NCBI GenBank assembly: GCA_025667525.1
Contig: CM046876.1
Span: forward strand, 479,342,557 to 479,406,556
Source: Glebionis coronaria
Taxonomy: Eukaryota; Streptophyta; Magnoliopsida; Asterales; Asteraceae
Length of the DNA stretch: 64,000 nt
Reading direction: 5' to 3'
The stretch's first letter is position 1. Every line of letters starts with the position of its first letter. This document shows positions 43,163 to 55,990 of the stretch, one piece after another. Made by a program: the position numbers and the translations under genes. Below the pieces are notes generated by a model. That model ran no database searches. It was given only the letters and a program-made list of their open reading frames with translations, and had not been told where the DNA came from.

Positions 43163-45997
43163 ATGCAAACTCGCTCTAAAGCAAGACGTGCTCGTAAACG
43201 AAGAAACAAATCCATCACTCCTACTAGTGAGGAGTCTCCTATTGACGAACCCATTATAGTGAAAGAAGCACCCATGGCTAATCGAACTATGATGGAGTTG
43301 CTTCAAGCACCCACCGAGGGTTATGGAGAAGCGATTGTGATTCCCGCTATCCTTGCGGAGAATTTTGAGGTTAAGACGGGTTTATTGTCCATGATTCAAA
43401 ACAACAAGTTTCGAGGTGATGAAAAGGACAACCCTCATAACCACATTCGCCAATTTAATCGTCTCACCGCCACATGCAAGTTTAAGGATGTTTCAAACGA
43501 CTCGATTAAGATGATGCTTTTTCCGTATTCCTTAGCGGGGCCCACAAAAATTTGGTTAGAGAAAGAGCCACCCAATTCTATATTGACGTGGAAGGATCTC
43601 GTTTCAAAATTCGTGAACCAATTTTTTCCGCCCTCTAAGACTACGCACTTGAAAAACAAGATTTCAAAGTTTTCGCAAGAGTATAATGAGAGTTTTTCAA
43701 CGGCTTGGAATAGGTTTAAGGAAATGTTGCACGAATGTCCTCATCATGGTTTTTCCGACTTGCATCAAATAGACACGTTTTACAATGGCTTGAACGATCA
43801 TGAGCGTGATTATCTTAATGCCGCCGCGGGTGGTAATTTCTTGTGTAAGACGGTCGAGGAAGCATTGTTAATCATTGAGAATAGGTCTAAGGTGTATAGT
43901 CCTCGTAGCACGTCGAGTGTTCGTAAGACTTCGTCTTCGTCTTCGCCTTCATTGTCACACACCGTTGATGCTTGTCAAATCGAGGCTAATTTGGAGAACA
44001 AAATTTTTGATATAGTGAAAGGATTGTTAGTTGAGTTTAAAGTTGGTGAACAACCCGCTCCCGCTACGATTAAAGCGGTTGAGGTTTCTTGTATGTATTG
44101 TGGTGGAGCTCACGATTATTCCGAGTGCATTACCAACGGTGGTAACACTTCGAGTGCCTTCGCGGCCACGGGAACTTATAACCAAAACGGTCAAGTTCCT
44201 CGCACTAATCAATTGACTCCACCGGGTTTTCCACCAAATCAAAATGCTAACAATTATCGAAACAATCAAGTTGGTTACCAAAGCAATCAAAGGAACAATT
44301 ACAAGGGTAATAACAACTATGGGAATCAAGGGAGTAGTAGTAGCCAATTGCAAAACCAAAACCAAAACCGTAATTTTCAAAACACGAGTCAAGGTCTTCA
44401 AAATGTTTACACTAAAGAACTTGCAATGGACTTTGTGAATTACGCCACGGCAAATGATAAGATTTTGGAAAACATTCAAGAGCAATTGGCTAATCAAGCT
44501 AGGGACACGGCTAAGAACACCAAGGAGTTAGCTAATTTTGTTAAAGAAAATCTTAGCATGAGGAATGAATTGAAAAATGATTTTGCCAACAAAATTCGAG
44601 GTCAAAACAACAAGATAGAGCAAAGTCATGCTAGGCTTGAACAAAGAATTGACCAAAAAGCCGCTAGTCAAGATTTGAAGTTTAATAGTTTTGATGCTAA
44701 GCTTAATGCCATTTTAGAAGCCGTCATGGGGAACAAAGCCTCTACTTCGAGTGGTCTACCTAGTAACACCGTTTCAAACCCGAAGGGAGAGATGAAAGTG
44801 ATTACCACACGTAGTGGTAAGGCACTTAAGGAACCGCCTCCTCAACCAATTACTCCAACGGTGGAGGAAATTGAGGAAGAGCCCGAGGTGGTGGTCGAAA
44901 AGGAGCATATTTCAAGCCCACAAAGTACCGCTCATGCCACACCTACGGTCGACCCTTTACCAACATTGGAACCCGAGATTCCAAAGGCTATGCCTATGCC
45001 CCAACCCACACCACCCTTGCCTTACCCATCAAGACTTAGGAAGGAGAAACGACAAGAGCGCGATAACTACCAATTTGAGCTTTTTATGAAAATGTTTCGT
45101 GATTTGCACTTTAATGTGAGTTTCGCCGATGCGTTGGTCATGATGCCTCGATTTGCCGCTAACTTTAAGAGTATGTTGAACAACAAGGAGAAATTGCATC
45201 AATTGTCTAGTTGTTCGTCGGTTTATCTTAATCGCATACCCCAAAAAGTCGGTGATCCCGGTAAATTTTTGATCCCTTGTGCAATCCAAGACATGGAAGA
45301 ATGCTTCGCCTTGGCCGATCTTGGTGCTAGCATTAACTTGATGCCACTTTCAATCTTCAAGTCGCTCAATCTTCCTAATCTTACTCCTTCACGAATGTCT
45401 ATTGAGTTGGCCGACCATTCCACGATTCTTGCATGTGGTTTGGCGGAAGACGTTTTTGTGCAAGTGGGGAAGTTCTACTATCCCGTAGACTTTATCGTTG
45501 TTGATATCCCCACGGACCCTCAAGTTCCTCTTATTTTAGGTCGTTCGTTTTTAGATACGTCTATGGCTTTGATTGATGTTCATGCTAGAAAGATCACCTT
45601 ACGTTTCAACGACGAGGAACTTGTTATAAACGCAACTCAAAATTCTCAACTTTCTCATGTTTATTCCGTTGCTACCATAAACCTCGTTGATATGATCGAC
45701 GTGGTTTGCGAGGAATTTTCACAAGAAGATTTAGGGTTTGGTGATGAAGAAACTAGTGGCAATCCCACTATGTTAGATCATATTCTTGATAATTCGACAC
45801 CAACCTTCACTCCTTTTGAAGGTGGTGGTTTTACGTTGGAAGAATGTAATGTTCCACATACTTGTGACGAAGACCTCGACAACGATGAGGACTTCTCGAT
45901 TATCAAGGATTTTCTCAACGATTTCCCATTTCCTCCACCCGAGGAGGTTATGAGTATCGAGCCCAAATCTTCACTTGAGGAACCACCTATTCTATAG
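43163..45997 (+). CDS. Element C Gag-protease polyprotein
   Basis: 944 codons from MQTRSKARRARKRRNKS; an upstream in-frame methionine (43133) is less likely because A and B also start at the M-x-T-R position. The Gag core has MELLQAPTEGYGEAIVIPAI, IWLEKEPPNSILTWKDL and IDTFYNGLNDHERDYLNAA. The zinc knuckle CMYCGGAHDYSEC is at residues 310-322, followed by an N/Q-rich tract (NYRNNQVGYQSNQRNNYKGN). The protease has ALADLGASINLMP (Asp 719) and LILGRSFLDTSMALIDVHA. It ends at TAG (45995-45997) after EEPPIL, in frame with Pol. Confidence 0.93.
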   Translation: MQTRSKARRARKRRNKSITPTSEESPIDEPIIVKEAPMANRTMMELLQAPTEGYGEAIVIPAILAENFEVKTGLLSMIQNNKFRGDEKDNPHNHIRQFNRLTATCKFKDVSNDSIKMMLFPYSLAGPTKIWLEKEPPNSILTWKDLVSKFVNQFFPPSKTTHLKNKISKFSQEYNESFSTAWNRFKEMLHECPHHGFSDLHQIDTFYNGLNDHERDYLNAAAGGNFLCKTVEEALLIIENRSKVYSPRSTSSVRKTSSSSSPSLSHTVDACQIEANLENKIFDIVKGLLVEFKVGEQPAPATIKAVEVSCMYCGGAHDYSECITNGGNTSSAFAATGTYNQNGQVPRTNQLTPPGFPPNQNANNYRNNQVGYQSNQRNNYKGNNNYGNQGSSSSQLQNQNQNRNFQNTSQGLQNVYTKELAMDFVNYATANDKILENIQEQLANQARDTAKNTKELANFVKENLSMRNELKNDFANKIRGQNNKIEQSHARLEQRIDQKAASQDLKFNSFDAKLNAILEAVMGNKASTSSGLPSNTVSNPKGEMKVITTRSGKALKEPPPQPITPTVEEIEEEPEVVVEKEHISSPQSTAHATPTVDPLPTLEPEIPKAMPMPQPTPPLPYPSRLRKEKRQERDNYQFELFMKMFRDLHFNVSFADALVMMPRFAANFKSMLNNKEKLHQLSSCSSVYLNRIPQKVGDPGKFLIPCAIQDMEECFALADLGASINLMPLSIFKSLNLPNLTPSRMSIELADHSTILACGLAEDVFVQVGKFYYPVDFIVVDIPTDPQVPLILGRSFLDTSMALIDVHARKITLRFNDEELVINATQNSQLSHVYSVATINLVDMIDVVCEEFSQEDLGFGDEETSGNPTMLDHILDNSTPTFTPFEGGGFTLEECNVPHTCDEDLDNDEDFSIIKDFLNDFPFPPPEEVMSIEPKSSLEEPPIL

Positions 45998-48907
45998 TTG
46001 AAAGATTTACCTCCTCACCTCGAATATGTCTATTTGGAGGAGGACGACAAGTTGCCGGTTATTATTGCGAAGGATCTTTCGAATGATGAAAAAACCGCAC
46101 TTGTCGATGTTCTTAAGGACCACAAAGGGGCGATTGCGTGGAAGTTATCCGACATTAAGGGAATCGATCCCAAGTTTTGTACCCACAAAATCTTAATGGA
46201 GGAGGATTTCAAGCCAACAATCCAAAGTCAAAGGAGGGTGAACCCCAAAATTCACGATGTCATCAAAAAGGAGGTCCTTAAACTCCTTGACGCGGGAATG
46301 ATTTACCCTATTTCCGATAGCCCTTGGGTGAGTCCTATTCATTGTGTCCCTAAAAAGGGAGGGATGACCGTAGTGCCAAACGATGCCAACGAGTTGATTC
46401 CCACTAGACTCGTGACCGGATGGAGAGTGTGCATTGACTATCGAAAGTTGAATGAAGCCACTCGAAAAGACCATTTTCCCTTGCCCTTCATGGACCAAAT
46501 GTTGGAGCGTCTTGCGGGAAACGATTTCTATTGCTTTTTAGATGGTTTTTCCGGTTACTTCCAAATTCCCATCGATCCTCGTGATCAAGAAAAAACTACG
46601 TTTACGTGTCCATATGGAACGTTTGCCTATCGTAGAATGCCATTCGGACTTTGTAATGCACCGGGAACTTTTCAACGATGCATGATGGCTATTTTTCATG
46701 ATATGATCGAGAAGACGATGGACGTCTTCATGGATGACTTTTCCGTGTTTGGTGATTCTTTCACTTCGTGTTTGTCAAACCTAGAGAGAATGTTAAAACG
46801 TTGTGAGGAAACCAACCTTGTGCTCAATTGGGAAAAGTGTCATTTTATGGTTAAGAGTGGAATCGTCTTAGGGCACAAGGTCTCGAAAGCAGGGATTGAG
46901 GTAGATCAAGCTAAGGTAGACGTCATCGCCAAATTACCTCATCCCAAAACCGTTAAGGGAGTTAGGAGTTTCCTAGGCCACGCGGGCTTTTATCGTCGAT
47001 TCATCAAGGACTTTTCAAAGATTTCTCGACCTATTACACATCTTCTGGAAAAAGAGGCACGTTTTGTCTTTGACGAAGATTGTGTACGAGCCTTTGAGAT
47101 CCTTAAGAGGAAACTTACCAAAGCTCCCATTCTTGTTGCTCCAAATTGGAACCTCCCCTTTGAGCTTATGTGTGATGCTAGTGATTACGCTATTGGGGCC
47201 GTTTTGGGGCAACGTCATGATAAGCACTTCTTGCCTATTCACTATGCTAGCAAGACGATGACCGAGGCTCAACTTAAATACACTACAACAGAAAAGGAGT
47301 TCCTTGCCGTGGTGTATGCATTTGAGAAATTCCGACCTTACCTCGTCTTGACGAAATGCATAGTGTATACGGACCATTCGGCTATTATGTATCTTATGGC
47401 AAAGCAAGATGCTAAGCCGAGATTACTTCGTTGGATTCTCCTCCTTCAAGAATTTGATCACAAAATCGTTGATAAAAAAGGAGCCGAGAATCTAGCAGCC
47501 GATCATCTCTCTCGTTTGGAAGATCCTCACCAAAGTGTTTACGAGCCCAAGGAAATCACCGAAACATTTCCGCTCGAGACACTTGGTGTAGTGAATTCTA
47601 AGCTTGATTCTTCCACCCCATGGTTTGCGGATTTTGCAAATTACCATGCGGGTAACTTCATCATTAAGGGTATGACGACTCAACAAAAACGAAAATTCTT
47701 TCGTGACGTCAAGTTCTACTTTTGGAACGACCCTTACTTGTTTCGAACTTGTGCGGATCAAATCATCCGACGTTGTGTATTTGGCACCGAAGCTTCTAAC
47801 ATCCTTAGAGCTTGCCATGAGGGACCCACGGGTGGTCACCACGGTGCTAATCTCACGGCTAAAAAGGTGTTTGATGCCGGCTTCTTTTGGCCTACTATTT
47901 ACCTAGATGCACAAGATCTTGTGAAATCTTGTGATTCATGCCAACGACAAGGAAAAGCCTCACAAAAAGATGAAATGCCACAAAATATCATTCAAGTATG
48001 TGAGATCTTTGACGTTTGGGGCATAGACTTTATGGGGCCGTTCCCATCATCTCGTGGTAATAAGTACATTCTCGTTGTGGTTGACTACCTTTCTAAGTGG
48101 GTGGAGGCCAAGGCCTTGCCCACCAATGATGCTCGTGTGGTAGTCAAGTTTTTGAAGCAATTATTTTCTCGGTTTGGAACCCCTCGTGCTATCATAAGCG
48201 ATCGTGGAACCCATTTTTGTAATGACCAATTTGAAAGGGTTCTAAGGAAATATGGGGTTACACATCGTCTTTCTACGGCTTATCACCCACAAACGAGTAG
48301 GCAAGTCGAGGTTTCAAACCGAGCGTTGAAGAGGATATTGGAGAGATCCGTAGGGGAAAACCGACAATCTTGGTCGGATAAGTTAGACGATGCTTTATGG
48401 GCCTTTAGGACCGCTCATAAGACACCCATTGGGTGCACTCCCTATAAGCTTGTGTATGGAAAGAATTGTCATTTGCCTATCGAATTAAAACACAAGGCTT
48501 ATTGGGCCCTAAAGCATTGTAATGATGATATGGAGACCGCGGGAAAACACCAGAAAATGCAATTAAATGAATTGGATGAATTGAGGGATATTGCTTATGA
48601 AAATTCATTGATTTATAAAGAGAAAACTAAAAAGTTGCATGATTCTAAAATTAAAAACCGGGTTTTTAACATTGGGGATCAAGTTTTGCTTTTTAATTCA
48701 AGATTGAAAATCTTTTCCGGTAAGTTGAAATCCCGTTGGTCCGGTCCATTCACCGTGACTCAAGTGTTTACGTATGGGACCATCGAGCTAGCTCAAGATG
48801 ATGGTCCTAACTTCAAGGTGAATGGACATAGGTTGAAGCACTACTTTGGCGGGGAAGTTCCATCCTTGAACTACCTCGACCAAGTCACCTTCCCCAATGA
48901 TAATTAG
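45998..48907 (+). CDS. Element C Pol: RT, RNase H, integrase
   Basis: 969 codons in the same frame as Gag-protease. RT has [19 protein letters not shown] and FMDD at residues 244-247. RNase H has Asp 393 ([11 protein letters not shown]), Glu 434 ([10 protein letters not shown]) and Asp 459 (VYTDHSA). The integrase has an HHCC site ending CDSCQRQGK, then Asp 677 (WGIDFMGPF), Asp 735 (SDRGTHF) and Glu 771, an exact D-D-35-E spacing. The sequence TSRQVEVSN has Arg where A has Gly (TNGQAE). The C-terminus ends [18 protein letters not shown]. All catalytic residues are present. Expression needs bypass of the TAG just upstream. Confidence 0.95.
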   Translation: MKDLPPHLEYVYLEEDDKLPVIIAKDLSNDEKTALVDVLKDHKGAIAWKLSDIKGIDPKFCTHKILMEEDFKPTIQSQRRVNPKIHDVIKKEVLKLLDAGMIYPISDSPWVSPIHCVPKKGGMTVVPNDANELIPTRLVTGWRVCIDYRKLNEATRKDHFPLPFMDQMLERLAGNDFYCFLDGFSGYFQIPIDPRDQEKTTFTCPYGTFAYRRMPFGLCNAPGTFQRCMMAIFHDMIEKTMDVFMDDFSVFGDSFTSCLSNLERMLKRCEETNLVLNWEKCHFMVKSGIVLGHKVSKAGIEVDQAKVDVIAKLPHPKTVKGVRSFLGHAGFYRRFIKDFSKISRPITHLLEKEARFVFDEDCVRAFEILKRKLTKAPILVAPNWNLPFELMCDASDYAIGAVLGQRHDKHFLPIHYASKTMTEAQLKYTTTEKEFLAVVYAFEKFRPYLVLTKCIVYTDHSAIMYLMAKQDAKPRLLRWILLLQEFDHKIVDKKGAENLAADHLSRLEDPHQSVYEPKEITETFPLETLGVVNSKLDSSTPWFADFANYHAGNFIIKGMTTQQKRKFFRDVKFYFWNDPYLFRTCADQIIRRCVFGTEASNILRACHEGPTGGHHGANLTAKKVFDAGFFWPTIYLDAQDLVKSCDSCQRQGKASQKDEMPQNIIQVCEIFDVWGIDFMGPFPSSRGNKYILVVVDYLSKWVEAKALPTNDARVVVKFLKQLFSRFGTPRAIISDRGTHFCNDQFERVLRKYGVTHRLSTAYHPQTSRQVEVSNRALKRILERSVGENRQSWSDKLDDALWAFRTAHKTPIGCTPYKLVYGKNCHLPIELKHKAYWALKHCNDDMETAGKHQKMQLNELDELRDIAYENSLIYKEKTKKLHDSKIKNRVFNIGDQVLLFNSRLKIFSGKLKSRWSGPFTVTQVFTYGTIELAQDDGPNFKVNGHRLKHYFGGEVPSLNYLDQVTFPNDN

Positions 48908-50735
48908 TATTGAGGGGATCGAGTCGAGCTCATGACTCGGTAATCAAAAACGAGGTGCCTCGTGGGGGAGTCCCATGCTTATCCTATGTACATATTATCG
49001 CTTTCTAATGTAGCTTACGTGTGGGGATTTATGCCCTTCCAACCTTTGTTCCGTGGTTGTTTGTGCATTGTGGTTTTTAGATCATGATCTTCACGATTGG
49101 AGCCTCTCGTGTTCGTTTTATGGGAGCACTCGATCGTTTGCTTTGGAGACATTTCTCAATATCCATGATATATCCTTTGATGTTCTAACCTTAGGTTTAT
49201 AGCACACTTCATAAACGGCTTTAAATTTAATGGTTACACCCTTTCCATGCTAGATTAGGCATTCGACTACGTCTCTAGTATGGGGGTATTTGCACCCCTA
49301 GACTTGAAACATTGAGGACAATGTTTAACTTTAGTATGGGGGGGGTGAATAGATACTTGCCTTGCCAAACCATCACGCTTTCCAAAGTTTATCTTTTTGT
49401 TTATCGTTTTGTTGCAAAATAAGGCTAAAAATGGCCAAATTTTAAAAATTTTCTCATGTTTTATAAGTGTTTGAAGACACGAATGTAGGTTTTCCGATGG
49501 CGAGAATAAGAGTAATTTTTGACTCGACCGTGCGTGTTGAGCACTTAGCTTTGATTCCTTAACTACACATTAGGCTAAGTCTCTTAAATGAGGACGAGAA
49601 ATGATAGAGTTAATTATAAGTTACTATGCTAAACGTAGAGTACTCGTATTCTTTCAAAAACTCATGCGTTTTCGTTGTTTGCTTATTCTCCCTTCGCTTG
49701 TAAATATTTTTTGCTTAATAAATATTGACTTAGCGGTTTAGTTAGGATTGTTGGGTTTCTAGTCTTTTCTAGTAGCTTCCGTGTAATTAAATTGGGAAGA
49801 CATTAAGGTATCGCCAGCGTCACGGTTTTGAAGTATTGGCACCCTAATAATCGAAAGCTTCACCCAATAATAAGATTTCAAGTGCTCACCTAAATCTAGC
49901 AAACAATTTGAAGCCCCACAAGGCCAAAAATCTATGCAAAAATTGAAAGTGAATCAAGCCTTAATCTTCGAAGCTTTAAAGATCCAAAATTCGCTTTAGC
50001 GTGAGGATATACGTCTTTGGCTAATAAAACCACCGATGAGGCGGATAATAAAAGGCAAGGCAAGACCGAAGTCATAATAAAAGCTTCATGGCGAAGTTGA
50101 ATAAAAGATGGAGGTAAACCAAAGATAATAAGGTCCTTCCGTTAGGGGGCGTATAAAAGTCTTGGTAATAAGTCTCATGTTCAAAACCGTTATAAAACCG
50201 TGTTTATCGATTCTTCTTGTCAACTTAATTTTTTAACATCGTTGTCTATTAGAAGGGGTTATTGATTTGATGGTCTTAGTTACACCGTTAGGACTCTATT
50301 TTTAGACCTAAATCTCTATTATCGCATAAGTCAAACAATGTATCCTCGTGAAACATTCAAGACATCATAAAATATAAGAGATACAACTTAGGAATAATGG
50401 GAGAATAAGTACGTGATTAGGGCATATGAGTAGTGTTAGCATTACTAACTTATAATGACAATGATCTCGTTGCACGCTTAGCATGGAATTGGGGTGAAAA
50501 TCGAGGACGACGAAATTATTTCTAACAAAGCATTCACGTGTTCTTATTCTATGAACCTAAACGTCCCATTTTGCGATGAAAATCATACATTATGTCTAAA
50601 ACACGAGTAGTAGTAATAGTAGTAGTGTAGCTAGTTTATCATTCCAATAAAGTGAATAAAAATGAATTTTGGAGATGCTATGATACTTTATTCTAGCATT
50701 GCGTGAGGGCACGGCAATGGTTTAGTATGGGGGAG
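48908..50735 (+). other. Element C 3' noncoding region with two polypurine tracts
   Basis: About 1.8 kb without a supported ORF. TTTAGTATGGGGGGGTGAA (about 49331-49349) resembles the terminal tract TTTAGTATGGGGGAG (50721-50735). Both are also in B at matching places. Three AATAAA hexamers lie at 50047-50105. The last half aligns with B and, in reverse, with A. Confidence 0.7.
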
Positions 50736-53700
50736 TGATGAGACTGCTTTTATACATAGTCTCATCGTCCAAATAGGGCTTAAAATGCATTAAATATCAT
50801 AAAAATACCCAAATATATGCTTGTGTTTGTTGCTTGTGTATTTTAGGTACGGATATTGAGAAAATGACAAAAGATCACAAGAATCAGTCAAAAAACGAAC
50901 ACGGGAAACGAAGCCGCACGATGAACCAAGCCCTAATGAAGAATTTTCCAAAGTCAACCCTTGAAGATTTGAAGAATTATGAAGATTGGTCCTCCAAGTT
51001 TGAAGAATTGACACTTTATACCCTTGTATCTTCATAATTACAAGTTTGGTCCCTAAAGTTTGTCAAAATTACAAAAAGGACCCTTAACTTTGAAGAATTG
51101 GCAAATTTAGTCCCTCAACAAAACTAAATTGTCAATAATGGTCCTTCAAGAAGTCAACAAACAATTCACAGCCCTTGAAATATGAAGAAATTGCATTTTA
51201 AGTCCTTGATTCAAGTTTGGAAGTATTTGTGCCAAAAATGACAAGCTGTCCAAAGTTGTCATGTGTATATTGGGCGTTGATAGCCATTTATAACAAAGTG
51301 AACAAAGTTGAAAAGATAAGGGGACATTCCTGCCAGACAACCTAAGCTATTCCCTCCACTCACAGCTTGACACCTCACCCACTCACACCCATTAACCAAT
51401 CACAATCCACCCTTTCACCACGTCACCTCTCCACTCACTTAAACTGAATAATTAATTCAGTTTAACCCTTCCCTCCAAACACTTAATTTAAAAAAACCAT
51501 TAACCCCAAACGGATTAAAACCCCCTTAATCCACCCTTAAACCCTAATTTTTCCCAGCAAGAACATCAATTAAATCAAGGGATTTTTGGGTAAATCTTTC
51601 TAGATCCTTAATTAAACATCACTTAAACATAAAACCGTCCTTAAACTCCCATCACCATCACCTCACATGTCTCTCCAACCCTCCCCTGCCCCACTATTCA
51701 CTCTCAAACAAAAACTTGGCAGCAAATCAACAACCCACAACATTTTCTTACTCCCAAAGGCAAAATGGACGTCCTAGATTGTTTCTACATCACTGGCATC
51801 TCAGCTACAAGCCAAAGATCTTCACATGGCTTTGTTTTGACTGAAAATTCAAATATTATCCAAGGGCAAAGCTGGAAGTTCACTTGTTAGGGTTTTCAGC
51901 TTCTATTGAGTTCTAGAATCACATTGTAGCCTCTATATAAAGGCACTTAGGACGTAGCATTAATCTGTTCTTGATTTTTCTCCTTTTTTCAAAAACCTTG
52001 TAAATCTAGTTTATGAATTAATATAAATGGTATTGAGTTTGTTGATGAGAAATATTGAGTTCCCTTTACATTTCAGTTGATTTAAGTTCATTGTTTGAGT
52101 TTGGTTTAATTTTAGCAAAAGTTTTCAAGTTTTCAAAAGTTTCTGTTTCTTTTTCAAAGTTTTCTTTTATCAAAAATTTTCATATAATCCTGATAGAATG
52201 GTGATGAAAGGTGTTACTTTGATGGAATTTGAGTTTGGGTATGTCCAAGACACCATGGCTTGTTCTGGTGTAGTGGGTACCCAAGCTTGAAAAGTCCATT
52301 TGGTTGGTCATTTGTAGTTTATCATAACCTTACCCACAAGCTAAGACTCTCTTCTAGCTTAATCTATAAGCTAGAAGCAAGCCTTAAGCTTTTTACACAG
52401 CCTTTTCCCTTATCTCTCTTAGCAGGTTCAAGGAGAAACAATTTTCACCCATTTTGATAAGCAGTCCCTCATAACCCTCTCAACAAAGTTCTGCATAGGC
52501 CCCAGCCTATATGGAGGTGGTTTTTCAACCACTAAGGGTCCTGGATGTAGGACCCTTAAGGTAGCTTCTTGCTTCTTATTTCAAATTTTAGTTTTCTGAA
52601 AATATTATGTGTTTAAGTGATTATTGCATGAAAGTTGTTAAGTGATTGTTATTGTGCTTGTTATTGCTTCTTTGTGCTTGTTATTGCTTCTTGTTATTGC
52701 TTCTTTGTTTGATTATATGCATGTTAGTTTGAGTTTGATTCAGTTTGATTGAGTTTTGATAAGATTTGCTTTGTTAATTTTTCATTTTCATAGTTTAAGG
52801 AGTGTTTGGATTTGTGTTTTAGTCAAGATTTTGGTTAAAGTTTTGTGTTAAAACCAGTTTACACTCACTCATTAGGTACTAAATAGGGTGTATGCTAGTT
52901 TGGTTTTTCATTTGGAAGAGTTTTTAACAAATTGCATGCTTAAAAGTTGAAAAAGTTAGCTAAAATCAGTCACTGCTTTCTTTCTGCTTATTTGTGTGAA
53001 TTTGGTGCTTCTAATTTGATAATCTGTTAAAAAATAAGTTTAAGAAGGTTTGTGAGTTGATTGTATGTCATTTGGTGAGAGTGTATGCAAATTGATGAGC
53101 TTTGAAATCCATTTGTGTGCACATTGATTCAGCAAATAACCATCAGACATAGCATAGTATATCAGTAACTTGTTTCTTGTTCATTTGGTTTGATCTTGTG
53201 TTATATTTGCTTGTTTTGAGTTTGTCTTGACTCCTTGTACTCCAAAGAGTACAAGGGTGCCTTTGTTCCATCAAAATCACCACCAAAAACACACAGACAA
53301 GCCCTCTTGTCTTATATTCACAAGTGAAGAAAGCTTCACTTGTGTTCATCAGTCAAAAAGCTCAACTGAGCACGTTTTGGTTTCTATTTGATTTAATCCT
53401 GGTTGAAATTTGATTTGGTTTGTGTTTTTGAGATAAACAAGGTTACTAGTTTTTGTTTTAAAAGTAAAAAAAAAGAAGAAAAAAATTTGCAAAAAGCACA
53501 CCCTGCCTGGACTCGAACACGCGACCTTGCTTTCCAAGGGCTAGCGTGTTAACCAGTGATCTAGATGGCTTTTTACGTTTACCTTTCATTTCATTAGATA
53601 TTTAAGGTGTTTGTGTTTTATAGCTTATTTAGATAACAACTTGTAAATAAGCTGTTTCTAGCTTATTTCCTTAAGCTTTTTCTTGTTTAAGATTTTTCCT

Positions 53701-54766
53701 AGGATTGTATAAGGGTGTTTGACTTTTCTGAGCAAAAAGTAGATTTTTCCCATTCTTATTTTATTTATTAGGATTATTTTAAGTTTAATTTTTAGAAAGT
53801 CATTTAAAAATAGTAAAAAGTAATTAAAAATCTGGAAAAATAGTTTTTAGGTTTTTAATCATATTTTTGAGGTTTACAGCTTATTAGGTTTTCAATTTAG
53901 CTTATTTTTAATTTTATAGGATTTTAGGGTTTTTAAGCAACTTTAAAATTTAATATAAAATTATTAAATAGGTTTCAGGAAATTTGGTTTGCATTTTTGT
54001 TTTAGTTACATTATTTAGGATTTTTGGTAATTTTTTAGAATTTATTTACAAACTTTTTATTTTTTTGAATATTTTAATATTATTTTATTATTAAAAATTA
54101 AAGTTTTATTTTTTTAGTTTTTACATTTTTCCTAGGTTAAGGACACTTAATTAGGAGTTTTATCACTTTCCAAATATTTTTTAGACTTTTCAATTAATTT
54201 CTAGAATTAATTTAAGATTTAATAGATTTTAATAGTTTTTAAGTGTTTAAAAATAGTTTAATTTGGTTTTAAAATTTTTAAAAATAGTTTTTAGCTTAAT
54301 TAGATCATTTTTGAGGTTTACAAACTATTAGATCTTGTTTAGGGCTTTTTAATAATTAAAAGTGATTTTTAGGGCTTTAATTAGCATTAAAAAGTCATTA
54401 TCTAATTAATTAAAAGGTTTTAGCAAGTTTAGATTTTTTGTAAACTCTTAGAATATTACTGGGGATTTTTAGTAAATTTTAGGAATTTTTAGGTTAAAAT
54501 TTTGATTTTGGCACTATTTACGGTTTTACGTGTTCGCCTTTTTCGTCATAGTTTAATCCGTTTTCGTAACCGTCTTTTCTTTCCTTTCTCATTTCTTTTC
54601 TTCTTGTTAATAATCACAAACATCATTAATCAATTCTTAACACAACGCACTTGCCTCCTCGAGAACGAACTCACTTAGGGTCATTCACACACGGTTTTCC
54701 TAAATCGTCGTGCACGCTTGCCCTAATTACCTTCCTTTTCCTAAAGGGGTAATTTTACAACAATCA
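50736..54766 (+). repeat. Element C 3' LTR
   Basis: 4031 bp. It differs from the 5' LTR by roughly 40 positions and by an insertion of about 33 bp near 52665-52705, where GCTTGTTATTGCTTCTT is repeated (one long and one short extra copy). The hairpins and the tRNA-like block (53496-53570) are kept. Confidence 0.92.
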
Positions 54767-55990
54767 TTTTCTCTCAAAAGAAACTTGTCTCATTGTCACG
54801 GAGATCAACACGTATCTATTGAATTTCTCACTCCGAGCTAGTTAATATTGAAAAGGTGGCAGTCTGCTCCAGCCTCCGATTACCAAAATGAACTTATCGA
54901 GTCTAGAGCCAAAAGAGATCAATCTATCATCTCATTAGGACACAAGCGAGTCCTACGCATTATCCTTGTGGTACTGCCAGAACATCTGATTGATACGGTT
55001 CACAATGAAGATGGAAATCCTGCTTGAGTCAACCTCAAACGAGCTCATGGTAGGTAACTTGTGCGTTTCTACATGAATCAAACTTGTGAGAACTGGAAAG
55101 CAACTAAGTTTGTATTCTTAATTGATTCAAATTTGATTCTAGGTTTCTTCGCAAAATCCGTGCGATCTTGCCAGAACATTCAGAGTGACACTCTTTAGTG
55201 TTCAGAGTGACGAATGGAAATCCTTCCAGTGTCAACATCAAACAACACTGCGGTAGGTGATTCGCAAGATTCTCTATGAATCAAGCTTGTGACAAACTGG
55301 AAAACAACAATGGTGCGATTCTTTTAGAATCAAACTTGTTCTAGAAATTCTGAATTGACGACTCTAATCAGACGGATAATTTATCCTTATGATTCACTCT
55401 TTACGTTCGCAGTTGGCTTTGAGACGGTCGAGTAAAGAGAATTGGCTACTACCGCCGGGAAACCCTGTCAAGGAGGTTCTTAATCGAATCTACCAGATCA
55501 CAGGTACGGTATCTGATACCGTCTAACGGTCTTCACCGACCGAAGGTAAAACGCTACCGAGTTAGGATGAAATGTTCAAAGCCATTTTATCATTGTCTAT
55601 ATATGTTGTTGCATATCAAGAAGGTGGCGTAGCTGTGTACTAACCGATGTCGATTCAGAAGTCACAAGAGCACAAGATGGCGATAATCAAGATACCTAAG
55701 AATGTAAGAATGTAATAGGTTATCTTAGTCACAAGGAACACAAGATGAAGATCTCAAGCACTCAAAGTCAAATGACAAATGCTCAAGATAAAGATCACAA
55801 AAGCATGAAGGAACAAAGCAGTTACAAACAAGATCAAGAGATAAAGATCACAAAATCATGAAGGAACAAAGCAGTTACAAACAAGATCAAGACCAAGATA
55901 CAAGACCAAAAGAAGGAAGATCACCTCCACAAGAATGTATTCACTCAATCATCTTATGCATTTAAAAATGACCGATACATTGAGGGAGAT
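54767..55990 (+). other. Probable element D 3' region, right part, with internal repeats
   Basis: No ORF is supported. Two degenerate copies of a unit of about 180 bp begin with TGCCAGAACAT (about 54971 and 55168) and share GATGGAAATCC, GGTAGGTGA/GGTAGGTAA and ATGAATCAA. A clean 2 x 53-bp tandem repeat is at 55787-55892 (GATAAAGATCACAAAA start). ATTGAGGGAGAT before 55991 looks like a polypurine tract. Assignment to D rests on the position after C and the near target duplication. Confidence 0.5.

Larger units (their letters stand above)
38415..54766 (+). mobile_element. Element C: Athila-like Ty3/gypsy retrotransposon, nearly complete
   Basis: The element is 16.35 kb with LTRs of 3996 and 4031 bp (about 99% identical by eye), both TGATGAGACT...ACAACAATCA. 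The primer site starts TGGCGTCGCTGCC, and a purine tract TTTAGTATGGGGGAG adjoins the 3' LTR. Flanks GTTTC (38410-38414) and TTTTC (54767-54771) fit a 5-bp target duplication with one change. Gag-protease and Pol are in one frame, separated only by an amber codon (45995). It is the only element here that could be close to autonomous, and I find no chromodomain or env-like ORF. Confidence 0.92.
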
